Shown: positions 26,158 through 35,674, counted from the stretch's first letter. The stretch: 64,000 nt of DNA from Phycisphaerae bacterium (GCA_030425705.1 JAUHZU010000010.1:99811-163810), one strand, 5' to 3'. Program-made: numbers and translations. Notes: generated from the sequence alone by a model not told the origin.

Positions 26158-26422
26158 GGTGGGCTCCGAGGCGGGAGGGTTCGGGGCGGTCGGCCGGTGA
26201 AGTAAACATCGGCGTGATACAGGGTGCAAGGGTATCCCGGGGGCGGGTCCCGCGCCGTGGAATGTGCCGGGTGCGATTCCCAGCCGCAGGAACGCCGGTT
26301 GACGACAATAGGGGCCGATTCGAGGGGCTCCCGGCCGATCCGGGCGTACCCGCGGGTTCCTGTCGGGGCGGCGTTTCCGGGCGTCGCCCCGCAATGGTTC
26401 GGGGCTGCTACACGGTGCCGAT

Positions 26423-27580
26423 TCAGTCCTCCAACTCCTCGTCGGGTTCACCTTCACCGTTGGTCCGCCCGGGGTCGCTGTGGCCTTCGATCTCCACGAT
26501 CAGGTCGCGGGCGCGGGCGGCGGCGCGGGTGTCGGGGTACAGCTCATCAACCCGGCGGAGCAGCCGCAGCGCGCGGTCCGGGGCGCGGTCGATCAGGCGC
26601 TCGGCCGCGTCGAGCCGGCGCTGCGCGGCGTCTTCTTCACGATGCTGTTGGGGGTCGAGACGCGGGCCGTCCCCCGCCTCTTCGTTCAGCGGCGCGTCGA
26701 GCAGGACGACCGCACGCTCGAACCAGTCCGCATCCGGGAAGGCATGCGCCAGGCCCGGCACCTCAAGGTAGTGCGCGTGGGCGAAGCCGTCGCGCTCAAA
26801 GCCGTGCTCGAAGTGCATGCGCATCTCGGGCATGTTGAAGTCTTCCGAGCCGGTGAGCAGCACCCACCGCTGGGTCGCGGCCATGCGCTCCAACGCGCGT
26901 CGGCCCGGTCGGATGAGCCGCTGCGGCCAGACCGCGTGGTCGCCGGGGTCTTCGCGGAGCAGCGCCCGCAGCTCGGGGTCGTCCGGCACGGGCACCTCAC
27001 GGAAGTACAGCGACCCGACGATCGGCACCGCGCCGGTGAACACCTGCGGGTAGTACACCGCCGTCATGCACGTCATCCGCCCGCCGCCGGACATGCCCGA
27101 GACGTACACGCGGTCGGCGTCGATGTTGTACCGGCGGGTGACGTTGTGCACCGCATCGAGCGCCAGGCCCATCCGCTTGTTGGGCATGACCGGGTTGCCC
27201 GCGTCGTCGTAGCTGACCCAGATCAGCTTGTGCTCGGCGAGGACGTCTTCGATGACCCGGCCGAAGAAGAACGCGCGGGGGTTGGTCGCATCGACATCGT
27301 CGTAGGGGTGGATGAACACCAGCAGGCCGTACGCCTCGTCGCCGGTGTATGCCTCGGGGACGACCATCTGGAACTCGATGGTCTGGATGTCCCAGTCTTC
27401 GAGCTGGCGGGCGTCCCAGTGGGCCACGTCGGCCATGCGCTCCGGGGAGGAGAGCGGGCTGCGTTCGCTGAACTGGGTCGTAAAGATGCCGGTGCGGGGC
27501 GTGTCCTGTGCGGCGACGGGCAGGACGGCCCACACCGCGAGCGCGAGCAGGAGAGCCGGGGCCGGGCGAACAAGGGTCAT
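26423..27580 (-). CDS. Secreted alpha/beta-hydrolase with C-terminal helical tail (paralogue 2)
   Basis: This 385-residue protein has a signal peptide (MTLVRPAPALLLALAVWAVL, then PVAAQ), FQMVVPEAYTGDEAYGLLVF aligned with paralogue 1, the nucleophile elbow VSGMSGGGR and a late His region (EVPGLAHAFPDADWFERAVV). The C-terminus is a charged helical pair (RRLDAAERLIDRAPDRALRL) replacing the TPR-like hairpin. AAGGA five bases upstream fixes the ATG at 27580. It is probably an extracytoplasmic esterase; the pair likely arose by duplication and was later split by the HTH gene and the repeat cassette. Confidence 0.75.
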   Translation of the reverse strand: MTLVRPAPALLLALAVWAVLPVAAQDTPRTGIFTTQFSERSPLSSPERMADVAHWDARQLEDWDIQTIEFQMVVPEAYTGDEAYGLLVFIHPYDDVDATNPRAFFFGRVIEDVLAEHKLIWVSYDDAGNPVMPNKRMGLALDAVHNVTRRYNIDADRVYVSGMSGGGRMTCMTAVYYPQVFTGAVPIVGSLYFREVPVPDDPELRALLREDPGDHAVWPQRLIRPGRRALERMAATQRWVLLTGSEDFNMPEMRMHFEHGFERDGFAHAHYLEVPGLAHAFPDADWFERAVVLLDAPLNEEAGDGPRLDPQQHREEDAAQRRLDAAERLIDRAPDRALRLLRRVDELYPDTRAAARARDLIVEIEGHSDPGRTNGEGEPDEELED

Positions 27581-27747
27581 GGGGTTCCTTACGCTTGCGG
27601 GTGGCCGGCGGGTCGCGGCGGTTGGCGTGAGCGCGCCGGAATGCCGCACCGGGGCGCTGGTATCATCGTATGAGAATCGCGAAGCGCGGGGTAGGTCCCC
27701 GGCGTCCTTCCGAAACCTGACCGAAGCCCTCTAATTGGAGAGACCGC

Positions 27748-28500
27748 ATGTTGACCCGTACCCTCCCCCTGTTCGCGCTGACGCTGTGCCTCATGCTGGC
27801 CGGCGGCTGCGTGAAGGTTAAACAAGTCGTGACCGTGATGCCCGACGGCTCGGGCAAGCTGGAGTTCACCTTCGGCGTGAGCCAGGCCCTCGCCGCCCAG
27901 GCCGGCGAAGACCCGCTGGAAGAATTCACGCTCGAGAACATGATGGACGAGGGCGGCCTGCCCGAGGGGGTGGTGGCGATCACCGAGCCCACCCGCTGGG
28001 AAGACGGCGGCTACGACTACGTGAGCTTCACGATGTACTTTGAGGACATCAACGCGGTCAGCGCGCCCGAGGGGGACACCGGCGAGATGTTCGCGAACTA
28101 TGAGTTTGTCTCGGAGGACGGCGGCTGCACGCTGATCGTGCGTGACGGCATGATGCAGCAGATGATGGCCGACTACCAGAAGCCGACCGCCGACGAGATC
28201 GCGATGATGGGCGCCATGCTCGAGGGCATGGAGATGGTCGAGCACTACGTCCTGCCCGGCGAGGCCGAGGCGGTCGACGGCGTGACCATGGTCGACAACA
28301 CCGCCGACATCACCATCACCAAGGACAACATCATTAACGGCGACGGCCCGATCGCCGACCTGCAGGGCGCGGGCCCGCTCGAACTGGTCGTCGCGGAGAA
28401 CTCGCTGGACCAGGCCACGCTCGACGCCTTCGCCGCCGAGATGGCCCAGGCCATCGAAGACTGGGAAGCGCTCCAGGAAGAGATGGAGATGGGTGAGTAA
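27748..28500 (+). CDS. LppM-like lipoprotein
   Basis: This 250-residue protein begins MLTRTLPLFALTLCLMLAGG followed by the lipobox Cys21. The mature part opens VKVKQVVTVMPDGSGKLEF, the hallmark of LppM/DUF3153-type lipoprotein domains (a beta-strand with a D-G-S-G turn). The rest is acidic and methionine-rich, ending in a helix (FAAEMAQAIEDWEALQEEME). It is probably attached to the outer or inner membrane; function unknown. GGAGAG precedes the start and a strong terminator follows. Confidence 0.65.
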   Translation: MLTRTLPLFALTLCLMLAGGCVKVKQVVTVMPDGSGKLEFTFGVSQALAAQAGEDPLEEFTLENMMDEGGLPEGVVAITEPTRWEDGGYDYVSFTMYFEDINAVSAPEGDTGEMFANYEFVSEDGGCTLIVRDGMMQQMMADYQKPTADEIAMMGAMLEGMEMVEHYVLPGEAEAVDGVTMVDNTADITITKDNIINGDGPIADLQGAGPLELVVAENSLDQATLDAFAAEMAQAIEDWEALQEEMEMGE

Positions 28501-28530
28501 CACCGCCCGGTCCAACCCTTGAAACCTCGA

Positions 28531-28561
28531 CAGGCCGTCCCGCTTTGGGACGGCCTGTTTT
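28531..28561 (+). terminator. Strong intrinsic terminator
   Basis: CAGGCCGTCCC, loop GCTTT, GGGACGGCCTG (perfect 11-bp stem) and TTTT, 30 bp after the lipoprotein stop. Confidence 0.9.
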
Positions 28562-28631
28562 ACGATGTGCACGTGATCCGCCGACACCACCAAGCGAACG
28601 CACGGGGGGTGCCCGGCGTACCATACGCACT

Positions 28632-30818
28632 ATGAAACGCACGACCCTCTACCCCGCCGCACTGGCCCTCGGGCTCCTGCCCTCGCTCATCATGACCCAG
28701 CCCGCGACCGCCCAGGAACTGCCCCCGCCGCCCGCGTCCGAACAGCGCCCCGTCACCGACACGCTGCACGGCCAACCGATCACCGACCCGTACCGCTGGC
28801 TCGAGGGCGACGATCAGGGCAACACCACCGACGAGGTGGCTTCGTGGACCGCGGCGCAGAACGCCTACACCCGCTCGGTGCTGGACAACCTGCCGGGCCG
28901 TGCGGCCGTCGAGGCCCGCCTACGCGAGCTGATGAGTGTCGGGTACGTCGGCCGGCCCGCGATGCGCGAGGACCTGTACTTCAATACCCAGCGTGAAGGC
29001 GACCAGAACCAGGCGGTCCTCTACGTCCGTCGGGGCCACGACGGCGAGCCCCGCGTGCTGCTGGACGTAAACACGCTCGACCCGTCCGGGCTCACCGCGC
29101 TGTCGTGGTGGGTACCCAGCCAGGACGGGAAGCTGCTGGCCTTCGGCATGTACCAGGCCGGCGACGAGAACAGCACGCTCTACCTCATGGACGTCGCCAC
29201 TGGCACCTGGCTGGCCGACGAGATCCCCGGTAAGGTCGGGCGCGTCCAGTGGCTGCCCGACGGCAAGAGCTTCTTCTACGACCGGCTCGAAGACGTCAGC
29301 AACCCCTACTCCACGCAGATCAAGCACCACGTCGTCGGCACGCACCATAGCCAGGACCGCGTGCTCTTCGAGCAGTACAAGGAGGGCCCGCTGGCTACGA
29401 CCTGGGGGCCGTACTTCGTGATGGACCGCGACGGGCGGTGGGGCGCGATCGGCTACCACACCTCGACCTCCAGCAACGACCTGTGGCTGGTCGATGTCGC
29501 GGACTGGCTCGACGGCGGGGAGCTGCAGCGCGTCACGATGATCGAGGGCGCCGACGCGAACACCTACCCTCAGTTTTTAGAGAGCGTCGGGCTGCTCGTA
29601 CACACCAACGTCGACGCACCGAACGGCGCGGTCTTCCGCGTCGATACCGACAACCCGGCGCGGGAGCACTGGCGGCCGTTCATCCCGCACCGGGACGACA
29701 TGGTGCTCGAGGGGCTGTCCGAGACGGCCGACGACCTGTACGCCGAGTACAGCTACCGCGCGTGCACGCGGATCGAGCGGTTCAGCTTCGGCGGGCGTTC
29801 GCTGGGCGAGTTCGAACTCCCGGGCATCGGCAGCGCGTCCCTGTCTACCCGCTTCGACCGGTCCGAGGGGTTCCTGTCGTTCACCTCCTACAACACCCCG
29901 ACGAGCATCTACCGCATCGACCTGAGCGCGTTCCCCGACCCCGAGGACTACGAGCTGTGGTACCGGCTGGATGTCCCGGTCGACCCGTCGCTGGTCGAGG
30001 TCAAGCAGGTGACCTACACCTCCGCCGACGGCACCGAGGTGTCGATGTTCATCGTGCACAAGAAGGGGCTGGAGCTGGACGGCACGAACCCGACGCTGCT
30101 CAGCGGGTACGGCGGGTTCGGGGTCAGCATGACGCCGTACTTCAGCGCGACGCTGTTCCCCTGGTACGAGCAGGGCGGTGTGTTCGCCGTGCCCAACTTG
30201 CGCGGCGGGGGGGAGTACGGCGATGCGTGGCACAAGGCAGGGATGCTCGGCCAGAAGCAGAACGTCTACGACGACTTCATCGCCGCCGCCGAGTACCTCA
30301 TCGCCGAGGGCTACACGAGCACGGAGAAGCTCGCGATCTCCGGGGGCAGCAACGGCGGGCTGCTGATGGGGGCGATGCTTGCGCAGCGGCCGGACCTGTT
30401 CCGCGCCGTCGTCTGTGCCGTGCCCCTGCTGGACATGCTGCGGTACCAGGACTTCCTGATGGCGCGCTACTGGGTGCCCGAGTACGGCGACCCGGCCGAC
30501 GCCGAGCACTTCGCCTGGCTCCGCGCGTACTCGCCGTACCACAACATCGACCCGGCCGCGGATTACCCGGCCGTGTTCTTCACCGCCGGCGAGAACGACA
30601 CCCGCGTCCACCCGCTGCACGCCCGCAAGATGGCGGCGCTGATGCAGTACACCGCCCAGCACAACGGCGACGACGACCCGGTCCTCCTCTGGGTCGATCA
30701 GGACGGCGGGCACGGCGGGGGCAAGCCCCTGGACCTCCGCGTCCGCGACGTCGCCGACGGACGCATGTTCGTCATGTGGCAGCTCGGCATGCTCGGCGAG
30801 CCAGGCGAAAGCGACTAA
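28632..30818 (+). CDS. Exported prolyl oligopeptidase (S9A)
   Basis: This 728-residue protein has a signal peptide (MKRTTLYPAALALGLLPSLI, then MTQPATAQ), then DTLHGQPITDPYRWLEGDD, the standard start of the prolyl oligopeptidase family. A seven-bladed beta-propeller follows (about 75-440). The catalytic alpha/beta-hydrolase domain contains GGFGVSMTPYFS, the Ser elbow ISGGSNGGLLMGAML, FTAGENDTRVHPLHARKM with the Asp, and VDQDGGHGGGK with the His. It cleaves short peptides after proline. A weak TACCAT lies seven bases before the ATG. No operon partners. Confidence 0.93.
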   Translation: MKRTTLYPAALALGLLPSLIMTQPATAQELPPPPASEQRPVTDTLHGQPITDPYRWLEGDDQGNTTDEVASWTAAQNAYTRSVLDNLPGRAAVEARLRELMSVGYVGRPAMREDLYFNTQREGDQNQAVLYVRRGHDGEPRVLLDVNTLDPSGLTALSWWVPSQDGKLLAFGMYQAGDENSTLYLMDVATGTWLADEIPGKVGRVQWLPDGKSFFYDRLEDVSNPYSTQIKHHVVGTHHSQDRVLFEQYKEGPLATTWGPYFVMDRDGRWGAIGYHTSTSSNDLWLVDVADWLDGGELQRVTMIEGADANTYPQFLESVGLLVHTNVDAPNGAVFRVDTDNPAREHWRPFIPHRDDMVLEGLSETADDLYAEYSYRACTRIERFSFGGRSLGEFELPGIGSASLSTRFDRSEGFLSFTSYNTPTSIYRIDLSAFPDPEDYELWYRLDVPVDPSLVEVKQVTYTSADGTEVSMFIVHKKGLELDGTNPTLLSGYGGFGVSMTPYFSATLFPWYEQGGVFAVPNLRGGGEYGDAWHKAGMLGQKQNVYDDFIAAAEYLIAEGYTSTEKLAISGGSNGGLLMGAMLAQRPDLFRAVVCAVPLLDMLRYQDFLMARYWVPEYGDPADAEHFAWLRAYSPYHNIDPAADYPAVFFTAGENDTRVHPLHARKMAALMQYTAQHNGDDDPVLLWVDQDGGHGGGKPLDLRVRDVADGRMFVMWQLGMLGEPGESD

Positions 30819-30869
30819 GCGCGCGTACCCGTCGCTTGCCGACGCCAAGGGCTCGCCCGCTCCGTGGGA

Positions 30870-32198
30870 TCACGACGGGTTTGGCGTGTGGGCGAGGACG
30901 CGGGCGATCAGGGGCTTGTGCTGATCGATGAACCCGGCCAGCGCGTCACGCGCCTGCCCGAAGTGCGCCTCGGTCATCGGCAGGGACAGGAACAGGTCGC
31001 CCCGGCCGATGATCAGCACGCCGCGCAGCAGCAGCTCCAGGTGCAGCAGCGCGTTGAGCGCCTTGCCCGCCTCGGTGCGTTCGACCATGCGGGAAAGGGG
31101 CCGGTCGGTGAAGTGGATCGCGAAGATCGAGCCCAGCCCGTTGCAGTACATCGGCACGCCCGCGTCGGCGAACAGGGTGTTGAGCGATCGGCGGAACGCC
31201 TCGGACGTCTCGTAGAACGCCTCGGCACGCGGGGGGGTGAAGACCTCGCCCAGCGCGGCGCAGCCCGCCGCCATCGAGCAGATATTGTTGTTGAATGTGC
31301 CGGCGTGGTTGAGCGATCCGGGCTTGTGCGGGTTGTAGTGCTGCATGATGGCGGCGCTGCCACCGAACGCGCCGGTCGGGAACCCACCGGCGATGATCTT
31401 GCCCAGGGTCGTCAGGTCCGGGGTGATGCCCATCCGCCCCTGCAGGCCCGCGGGGCCGAGGCGGGCGGTCTTGACCTCGTCGAGGATAAGCAGCGCCCCG
31501 ACGTCGCGCGTCGTCTGCCGGAGCATGGCCAGGAACGCCGGGTCGGCCGGGATGTTGCCGCCCACGCCGAGGATCGGCTCGACGATGACCGCGGCGAGTT
31601 GGTCGCCGTGTTGTCGTATCAGCGCCTCGGTGCCTTTGGTGTCGTTGAAGTCCGCGAGGACGTAGTCGTAGGGGATGTTGAACGGCGTGGTGTCGTGGCC
31701 GAACTTGATGACCCCGCCGTGGTACGCGCCGCGGAAGACGAGGACCTTCTCCCGGCCGGTGACGACCCGCGCGGTGGTGAGGGCGAGGATGTTCGCCTCG
31801 GTGCCCGAGTTGCAGAAGCGGAGCTGCTCGATGGACGGGAAGCGTCCGCAGATCAGCCCCGCCAGCTCGCGCTCGTAGCGCGTCGGCGCGCCGAGGACCA
31901 TGCCCCGGTCGATCGCGTCCTTGGTGGCGGCCTTGATCGTCGCGTCGGAGTGGCCGTACAGCCCGGCCGAGTACTCGCTGACGAAGTCGAGGTAGCGGTG
32001 CCCGTCGAGGTCGATAAGCTCGGCCCCCTCGCCGCCGATCATCGTGAGGGGGAACGGCTCGAAGTGCAGCACGGTGCGCGTGTTGCCGCCGGGCAGGTGC
32101 GCCGCGGCGGCCTCGTGGGCGGCCCGGCTCTTGGGGTTCGCGTCGGCGTAGCGTCGGCGGGCCTCGGCGATCGCGTCGTGGAGGTCTTGCATGGGCAT
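30870..32198 (-). CDS. Class III aminotransferase of the beta-transaminase / GSA-aminomutase branch
   Basis: This 442-residue PLP enzyme has the Schiff-base lysine K267 (TTLGKIIAGGFPTGAFGG), D240 that contacts the PLP nitrogen (LLILDEVKTARLG) and the phosphate-binding CNSGTEANILAL. Segments such as FEPFPLTMIGGEGAELIDLD and DFVSEYSAGLYGHS and the GTFNNNICSMAAG loop resemble, from memory, the beta-phenylalanine aminotransferase group (beta-transaminases) more than true glutamate-1-semialdehyde mutases. These remove an amino group from C3 to give a 3-oxo acid. The ATG lies two bases after the thiolase stop, so it is the last gene of the CoA-transferase operon, which fits a product fed to CoA activation. 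Confidence 0.82.
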   Translation of the reverse strand: MPMQDLHDAIAEARRRYADANPKSRAAHEAAAAHLPGGNTRTVLHFEPFPLTMIGGEGAELIDLDGHRYLDFVSEYSAGLYGHSDATIKAATKDAIDRGMVLGAPTRYERELAGLICGRFPSIEQLRFCNSGTEANILALTTARVVTGREKVLVFRGAYHGGVIKFGHDTTPFNIPYDYVLADFNDTKGTEALIRQHGDQLAAVIVEPILGVGGNIPADPAFLAMLRQTTRDVGALLILDEVKTARLGPAGLQGRMGITPDLTTLGKIIAGGFPTGAFGGSAAIMQHYNPHKPGSLNHAGTFNNNICSMAAGCAALGEVFTPPRAEAFYETSEAFRRSLNTLFADAGVPMYCNGLGSIFAIHFTDRPLSRMVERTEAGKALNALLHLELLLRGVLIIGRGDLFLSLPMTEAHFGQARDALAGFIDQHKPLIARVLAHTPNPS

Positions 32199-32200
32199 GG

Positions 32201-33403
32201 TTAGTCAAGCCCCTCGATGGCGAGCGCGATACCCTGGCCGACGCCGATGCACATGGTGCAGAGGGCGCGCTTGCCTTCGCCGCGACGGACCTGGTCCAAC
32301 GCCGTGAGCGTGAGGCGGGCCCCGCTCATGCCCAGCGGGTGGCCCAGCGCGATCGCGCCGCCACGCGTGTTCAGCCGGGGGTCGTCGTCGGCCAGACCCA
32401 GCTCGCGAGTGCAGGCGAGGGCCTGCGCCGCGAAGGCCTCATTAAGCTCGAGGATGTCGAAGTCGTCGAGCGTCAGCCCCAGCCGGGCGAGCAGCTTGTT
32501 TGTCGCCGTGACCGGGCCGATGCCCATGATGCGTGGCGGCACGCCGGCGACGGCCATGCCGAGCACGCGTGCCTTCGGCTGCAGCTTGTGCCGCGCCGCG
32601 CCGGTCTCCGACGCCAGCAGCAGCGCCGCCGCCCCGTCGTTAATCCCCGACGCGTTGCCCGCGGTGACGGTCCCGTTGGCGAGGATCGGTCGGAGCTGCG
32701 CGAGCTTCTCGAGCTGTGTCGCACGCGGGTGCTCGTCCGTCTCGACGACCAGCGGGTCCTGCTTGCGCCGCGGCACGCTTACCGGGCAGATCTCCCCGGC
32801 CAGCCGGCCGTCCTGCTGCGCCGCCGCCGCCTTGTGCTGGCTCCAGCAGGCGAACTTGTCCTGGTTTTCCCGGCTGATCGAGCGTTCCTCGGCCAGGTGC
32901 TCGGCGGTCTGCGGCATGCCGTCGGTGCTGTACCGCTCGTGCAGCGCGGGGTTGATAAACCGCCAGCCCATCGTCGTGTCGTACATCGTCTGGTCCCGAC
33001 CGAAGCCCGACGACGCTTTGCCGATCACAAACGGTGAGCGCGACATGCTCTCGACCCCGCCGGCGAGGACCAGGTCGCCCTCGCCGTTGCGGATCGCCGC
33101 CGCCGCGCTGCCCACCGCGTTCAGGCCCGAGCCGCACAGGCGGTTCAGCGTCACGCCCGGCACCTCCTGGGGCAGCCCGGCGAGCAGCAGCGCCATCCGC
33201 GCGACGTTGCGGTTGTCCTCGCCCGCCTGGTTCGCGCAGCCGAGCATGACGTCATCGACCGCGCCCCAGTCCACGCCGGGGTGGCGGGCCATCAATGCCT
33301 GGAGCGGGATCGCCGCGAGGTCGTCCGTTCGGATCGACGCCAGCACGCCGCCGTAGCGCCCCACGGGGGTGCGGATGCCGTCGCACAGGTAAACATCGGT
33401 CAT
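32201..33403 (-). CDS. pcaF: Thiolase, 3-oxoadipyl-CoA thiolase type
   Basis: This 400-residue thiolase has the acylated Cys in TLNRLCGSGLNAVGSAAAA, the His of NEAFAAQ, GGAIALGHPLGMSGARL and the second Cys of TMCIGVGQGIA. Long stretches (GCANQAGEDNRNVARMALLL, ESMSRSPFVIGKASSGFGRD, DTTMGWRFINPALHE) match the PcaF/PaaJ subgroup, which splits 3-oxoadipyl-CoA to succinyl-CoA and acetyl-CoA; related enzymes accept other 3-ketoacyl-CoAs. It follows the two CoA-transferase subunits, giving I-J-F order. The symbol is by similarity; the real substrate may differ given the aminotransferase partner. Confidence 0.85.
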   Translation of the reverse strand: MTDVYLCDGIRTPVGRYGGVLASIRTDDLAAIPLQALMARHPGVDWGAVDDVMLGCANQAGEDNRNVARMALLLAGLPQEVPGVTLNRLCGSGLNAVGSAAAAIRNGEGDLVLAGGVESMSRSPFVIGKASSGFGRDQTMYDTTMGWRFINPALHERYSTDGMPQTAEHLAEERSISRENQDKFACWSQHKAAAAQQDGRLAGEICPVSVPRRKQDPLVVETDEHPRATQLEKLAQLRPILANGTVTAGNASGINDGAAALLLASETGAARHKLQPKARVLGMAVAGVPPRIMGIGPVTATNKLLARLGLTLDDFDILELNEAFAAQALACTRELGLADDDPRLNTRGGAIALGHPLGMSGARLTLTALDQVRRGEGKRALCTMCIGVGQGIALAIEGLD

Positions 33404-33449
33404 CGTCGGCTGCTTTCGTCGTGGTGTTGGGGATCGGGGTACGGTGGGG

Positions 33450-34106
33450 TCAGCCGGCCGGCGCGGCCTGCGGCAGGAGCGGGGCACCGGTCTTACTCTC
33501 GATCTCGTCGTAGCTCACCCCCGGGGCCGGCTCGACCAACCGGAAGCCGTCGGGCGTGATGTCGACGACCGCGAGGTCGGTGTAGATGCGCGATACGACG
33601 CCCCGCCCGGTGAGCGGGTAGGTGCACCGCTCGACGAGCTTTGGCTCGCCGGCCTTGGTGGTGTGCTGCGTGAGGACGAAGATCTGCTTGACGCCCTGGA
33701 CCAGGTCCATCGCGCCGCCCACGGCCGGGATCGCGCCGTCTTCGCCGGTGGACCAGTTCGCGAGGTCGCCGTTGCACGCGACCTGCATCGTGCCGAGCAC
33801 GCAGACATCCAGGTGCCCGCCGCGGATCATGCTGAAGCTGTCGGCGTGGTGGAAGTACGCCGCCCCGGGCACCGCGGTCACGTACTTCTTACCCGCGTTC
33901 ATCAGGTCGAGGTCGCGGTCCGCCTCGTCGGGGGGCGGGCCCATGCCCAGCAGCCCGTTCTCCGTGTGGTAGATGAACTCACGGCCCCCGGGCACGTACT
34001 GCGCGACGAGTTCGGGGATGCCGATGCCGAGGTTGACGTACGCCCCGTCGGGGATGTCCATCGCGCAGCGGGCGGCCATCTGTTCGCGGGTCCAGCCGGT
34101 GGTCAT
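33450..34106 (-). CDS. pcaJ: 3-oxoacid CoA-transferase subunit B
   Basis: This 218-residue protein begins MTTGWTREQMAARCAMDIPD, has YVNLGIGIPELVAQYVPGG and the catalytic glutamate E49 in IYHTENGLLGMG, the residue that forms the gamma-glutamyl-CoA intermediate. GTMQVACNGDLANWSTGE and AVGGAMDLVQGVKQIFVL are typical of the beta subunits PcaJ, ScoB and AtoA. The ATG overlaps the subunit A stop (ATGA), the usual coupling for this heterodimer. 3-oxoadipate is the likeliest textbook substrate, but acetoacetate or another 3-oxo acid cannot be excluded. Confidence 0.88.
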   Translation of the reverse strand: MTTGWTREQMAARCAMDIPDGAYVNLGIGIPELVAQYVPGGREFIYHTENGLLGMGPPPDEADRDLDLMNAGKKYVTAVPGAAYFHHADSFSMIRGGHLDVCVLGTMQVACNGDLANWSTGEDGAIPAVGGAMDLVQGVKQIFVLTQHTTKAGEPKLVERCTYPLTGRGVVSRIYTDLAVVDITPDGFRLVEPAPGVSYDEIESKTGAPLLPQAAPAG

Positions 34107-34813
34107 GGGTAGCTCCTGCCCGCGGCGATGAGGGTGTCTTCGTGGACCGGGTCGGGCACCCCGACGACGCGCTCCACGAAGATGCCCGGCGTGACGACGT
34201 GCTCGGGGTCGATCGCGCCGCGCTGCACGAGCTGCCTCGCCTGCACGATCGTCGTGGCCGCGGCCATGCACATGATCGGGCTGAAGTTTCGGGCGGTCTT
34301 GTTGTAGGTCAGGTTGCCCAGCGGGTCCGCCTGCTCGCACTTGATCAGCGCGAAGTCCGCACGCAGCCAGGGCTCCATCACATACGTCCGCCCGTCGAAC
34401 GTCCGTGTCTCCTTGCCATGCTCCAGCACGGTCCCGACCGTGGTCGGCGTGTAGAACGCCGGGATGCCCGCCCCCGCGGCGCGGATGCGTTCGGCCAGCG
34501 TGCCCTGCGGCACCAGCTCGAGCTCCACCTTCCCCGCGCGGTACATCTCCGGGAAGACCTTGGACTGGCTGGACCGCGGGAACGAGCAGACCATCTTGCG
34601 GACCTGCCCGTTGCCGATGAGCGCGGCGAGCCCGACCTCGCCGTTGCCCGTGTTGTTGTTGATGACGGTGAGCCCGGTGGCCCCGTGGTCGATGAGCGCG
34701 TGGATCAGCTCTATCGGGCTGCCCGATGCGCCGAACCCGCCGATCATCACCGTCGCGCCGTCGGGGATGTCGGCGACGGCCTGCTCGACCGATGGGCAAG
34801 TCTTATCAATCAC
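34103..34813 (-). CDS. pcaI: 3-oxoacid CoA-transferase subunit A
   Basis: This 236-residue alpha subunit has the CoA-binding GGFGASGSPIELIHALIDHG, VINNNTGNGEVGLAALIGNG, MVCSFPRSSQSKVFPEMYRA and PQGTLAERIRAAGAGIPAFY. A GTG at 34820-34822 would overlap the GGAG itself (34822-34825). The GTG at 34811-34813 has correct 8-nt spacing, so I start there. It forms the transferase with subunit B and moves CoA from succinyl-CoA to a 3-oxo acid. It is second in the operon, just after the RpiR regulator gene. Confidence 0.88.
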   Translation of the reverse strand: MIDKTCPSVEQAVADIPDGATVMIGGFGASGSPIELIHALIDHGATGLTVINNNTGNGEVGLAALIGNGQVRKMVCSFPRSSQSKVFPEMYRAGKVELELVPQGTLAERIRAAGAGIPAFYTPTTVGTVLEHGKETRTFDGRTYVMEPWLRADFALIKCEQADPLGNLTYNKTARNFSPIMCMAAATTIVQARQLVQRGAIDPEHVVTPGIFVERVVGVPDPVHEDTLIAAGRSYP

Positions 34814-34840
34814 AAGTGACACTCCGTGGCGGCCTACAAC

Positions 34841-35674
34841 CTACAGGAAGACCTCGGTCTGTTCCCAGAGCGCCTCGATCCGGTCGATGCGCTGCGTCGC
34901 GTCGTCGTGCAGCTCTTTCGCCACACGCGCCACCAGCAGCTCCGCCAACGCGACGACCGAGACCGAGCTGTCGAACGGCCCGACCGCCGGGACACGGATC
35001 TGGCACCAGTCGTCCGCCAGCTCCACCAGCGGCGACAGCGGGCTGTCGGTCACCGCGACGACGTGCACGCCGGCTTCGGAGAGCACGCGCGTCGCCGTCG
35101 CCACCAGCCGCCGGTAGCGGTAGAAGTCGAAGACCACGGCCACGTCGCCCGCGGACGCCGCGCCCAGGTCCGTGCCGATCGAGCGGTCGTCCAGCAGGTG
35201 GACGCCGGGCCGGACGATCGACAGCCCGCTCTGGAACGCATGGGCGCCGGCACGTGAGGTCTCGCCCGAGAGCACCCACACCTGCCGGGCGTGGAGGATG
35301 GGCCGGGCCAGCGCGGCGATCTGTTCCGAGTCGACCAGTTCGAAGACCGAGTCCAGCGCCCCGGCGAGGGTCGCCCGCACCGAGCCCTTGGTGGCCTCGG
35401 CCTGCCGGATGCGGTCGCTGGGCCGGGTCAGCGCCCGGGAGACCTCGCCCCGGGCCTGGGCCTGCAATTCCGTGTACCCCTCCATCCCCAGCTTGTGTGC
35501 GAACCGCACGATCGACGGCCGGCTGGTCCCCACCTTCTGGGCCAGGTCCGACACCGTCCCGAACGCCAGCAGCGTCGGCTCGCGGAGCACGACCTCGGCG
35601 ATGTTCCGCTCGGTCGGCGTCAGCCCGTTGCCGGCTTCCGCGACCAGGTCCGAGATAGAGGGGGCCTGAGGCAT
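34841..35674 (-). CDS. RpiR-family transcriptional regulator
   Basis: This 277-residue protein has an N-terminal RpiR helix-turn-helix (LTPTERNIAEVVLREPTLLA, VSDLAQKVGTSRPSIVRFAH, KLGMEGYTELQAQAR) and a C-terminal SIS domain (about 125-255: VWVLSGETSRAGAHAF, DVAVVFDFYRYRRLVATATR, VVAVTDSPLSPLVELADDW). SIS domains usually bind phosphosugars, which is unexpected beside a CoA-transferase/thiolase set. It is the first gene of that operon and divergent from the KamA-family gene, so it probably controls both through the shared 111-bp region. Confidence 0.88.
   Translation of the reverse strand: MPQAPSISDLVAEAGNGLTPTERNIAEVVLREPTLLAFGTVSDLAQKVGTSRPSIVRFAHKLGMEGYTELQAQARGEVSRALTRPSDRIRQAEATKGSVRATLAGALDSVFELVDSEQIAALARPILHARQVWVLSGETSRAGAHAFQSGLSIVRPGVHLLDDRSIGTDLGAASAGDVAVVFDFYRYRRLVATATRVLSEAGVHVVAVTDSPLSPLVELADDWCQIRVPAVGPFDSSVSVVALAELLVARVAKELHDDATQRIDRIEALWEQTEVFL

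Noticed and set aside
30870..32198. hemL (glutamate-1-semialdehyde aminomutase)
   Set aside because: Class III fold and K267 fit, but motifs resemble beta-transaminases more, and the operon context is CoA-transferase/thiolase rather than tetrapyrrole synthesis.
33450..34799. Fusion of the two CoA-transferase subunits in one 449-codon frame
   Set aside because: The upstream part of that frame is out of phase with subunit A and is low-complexity; the true arrangement is two genes with an ATGA overlap.
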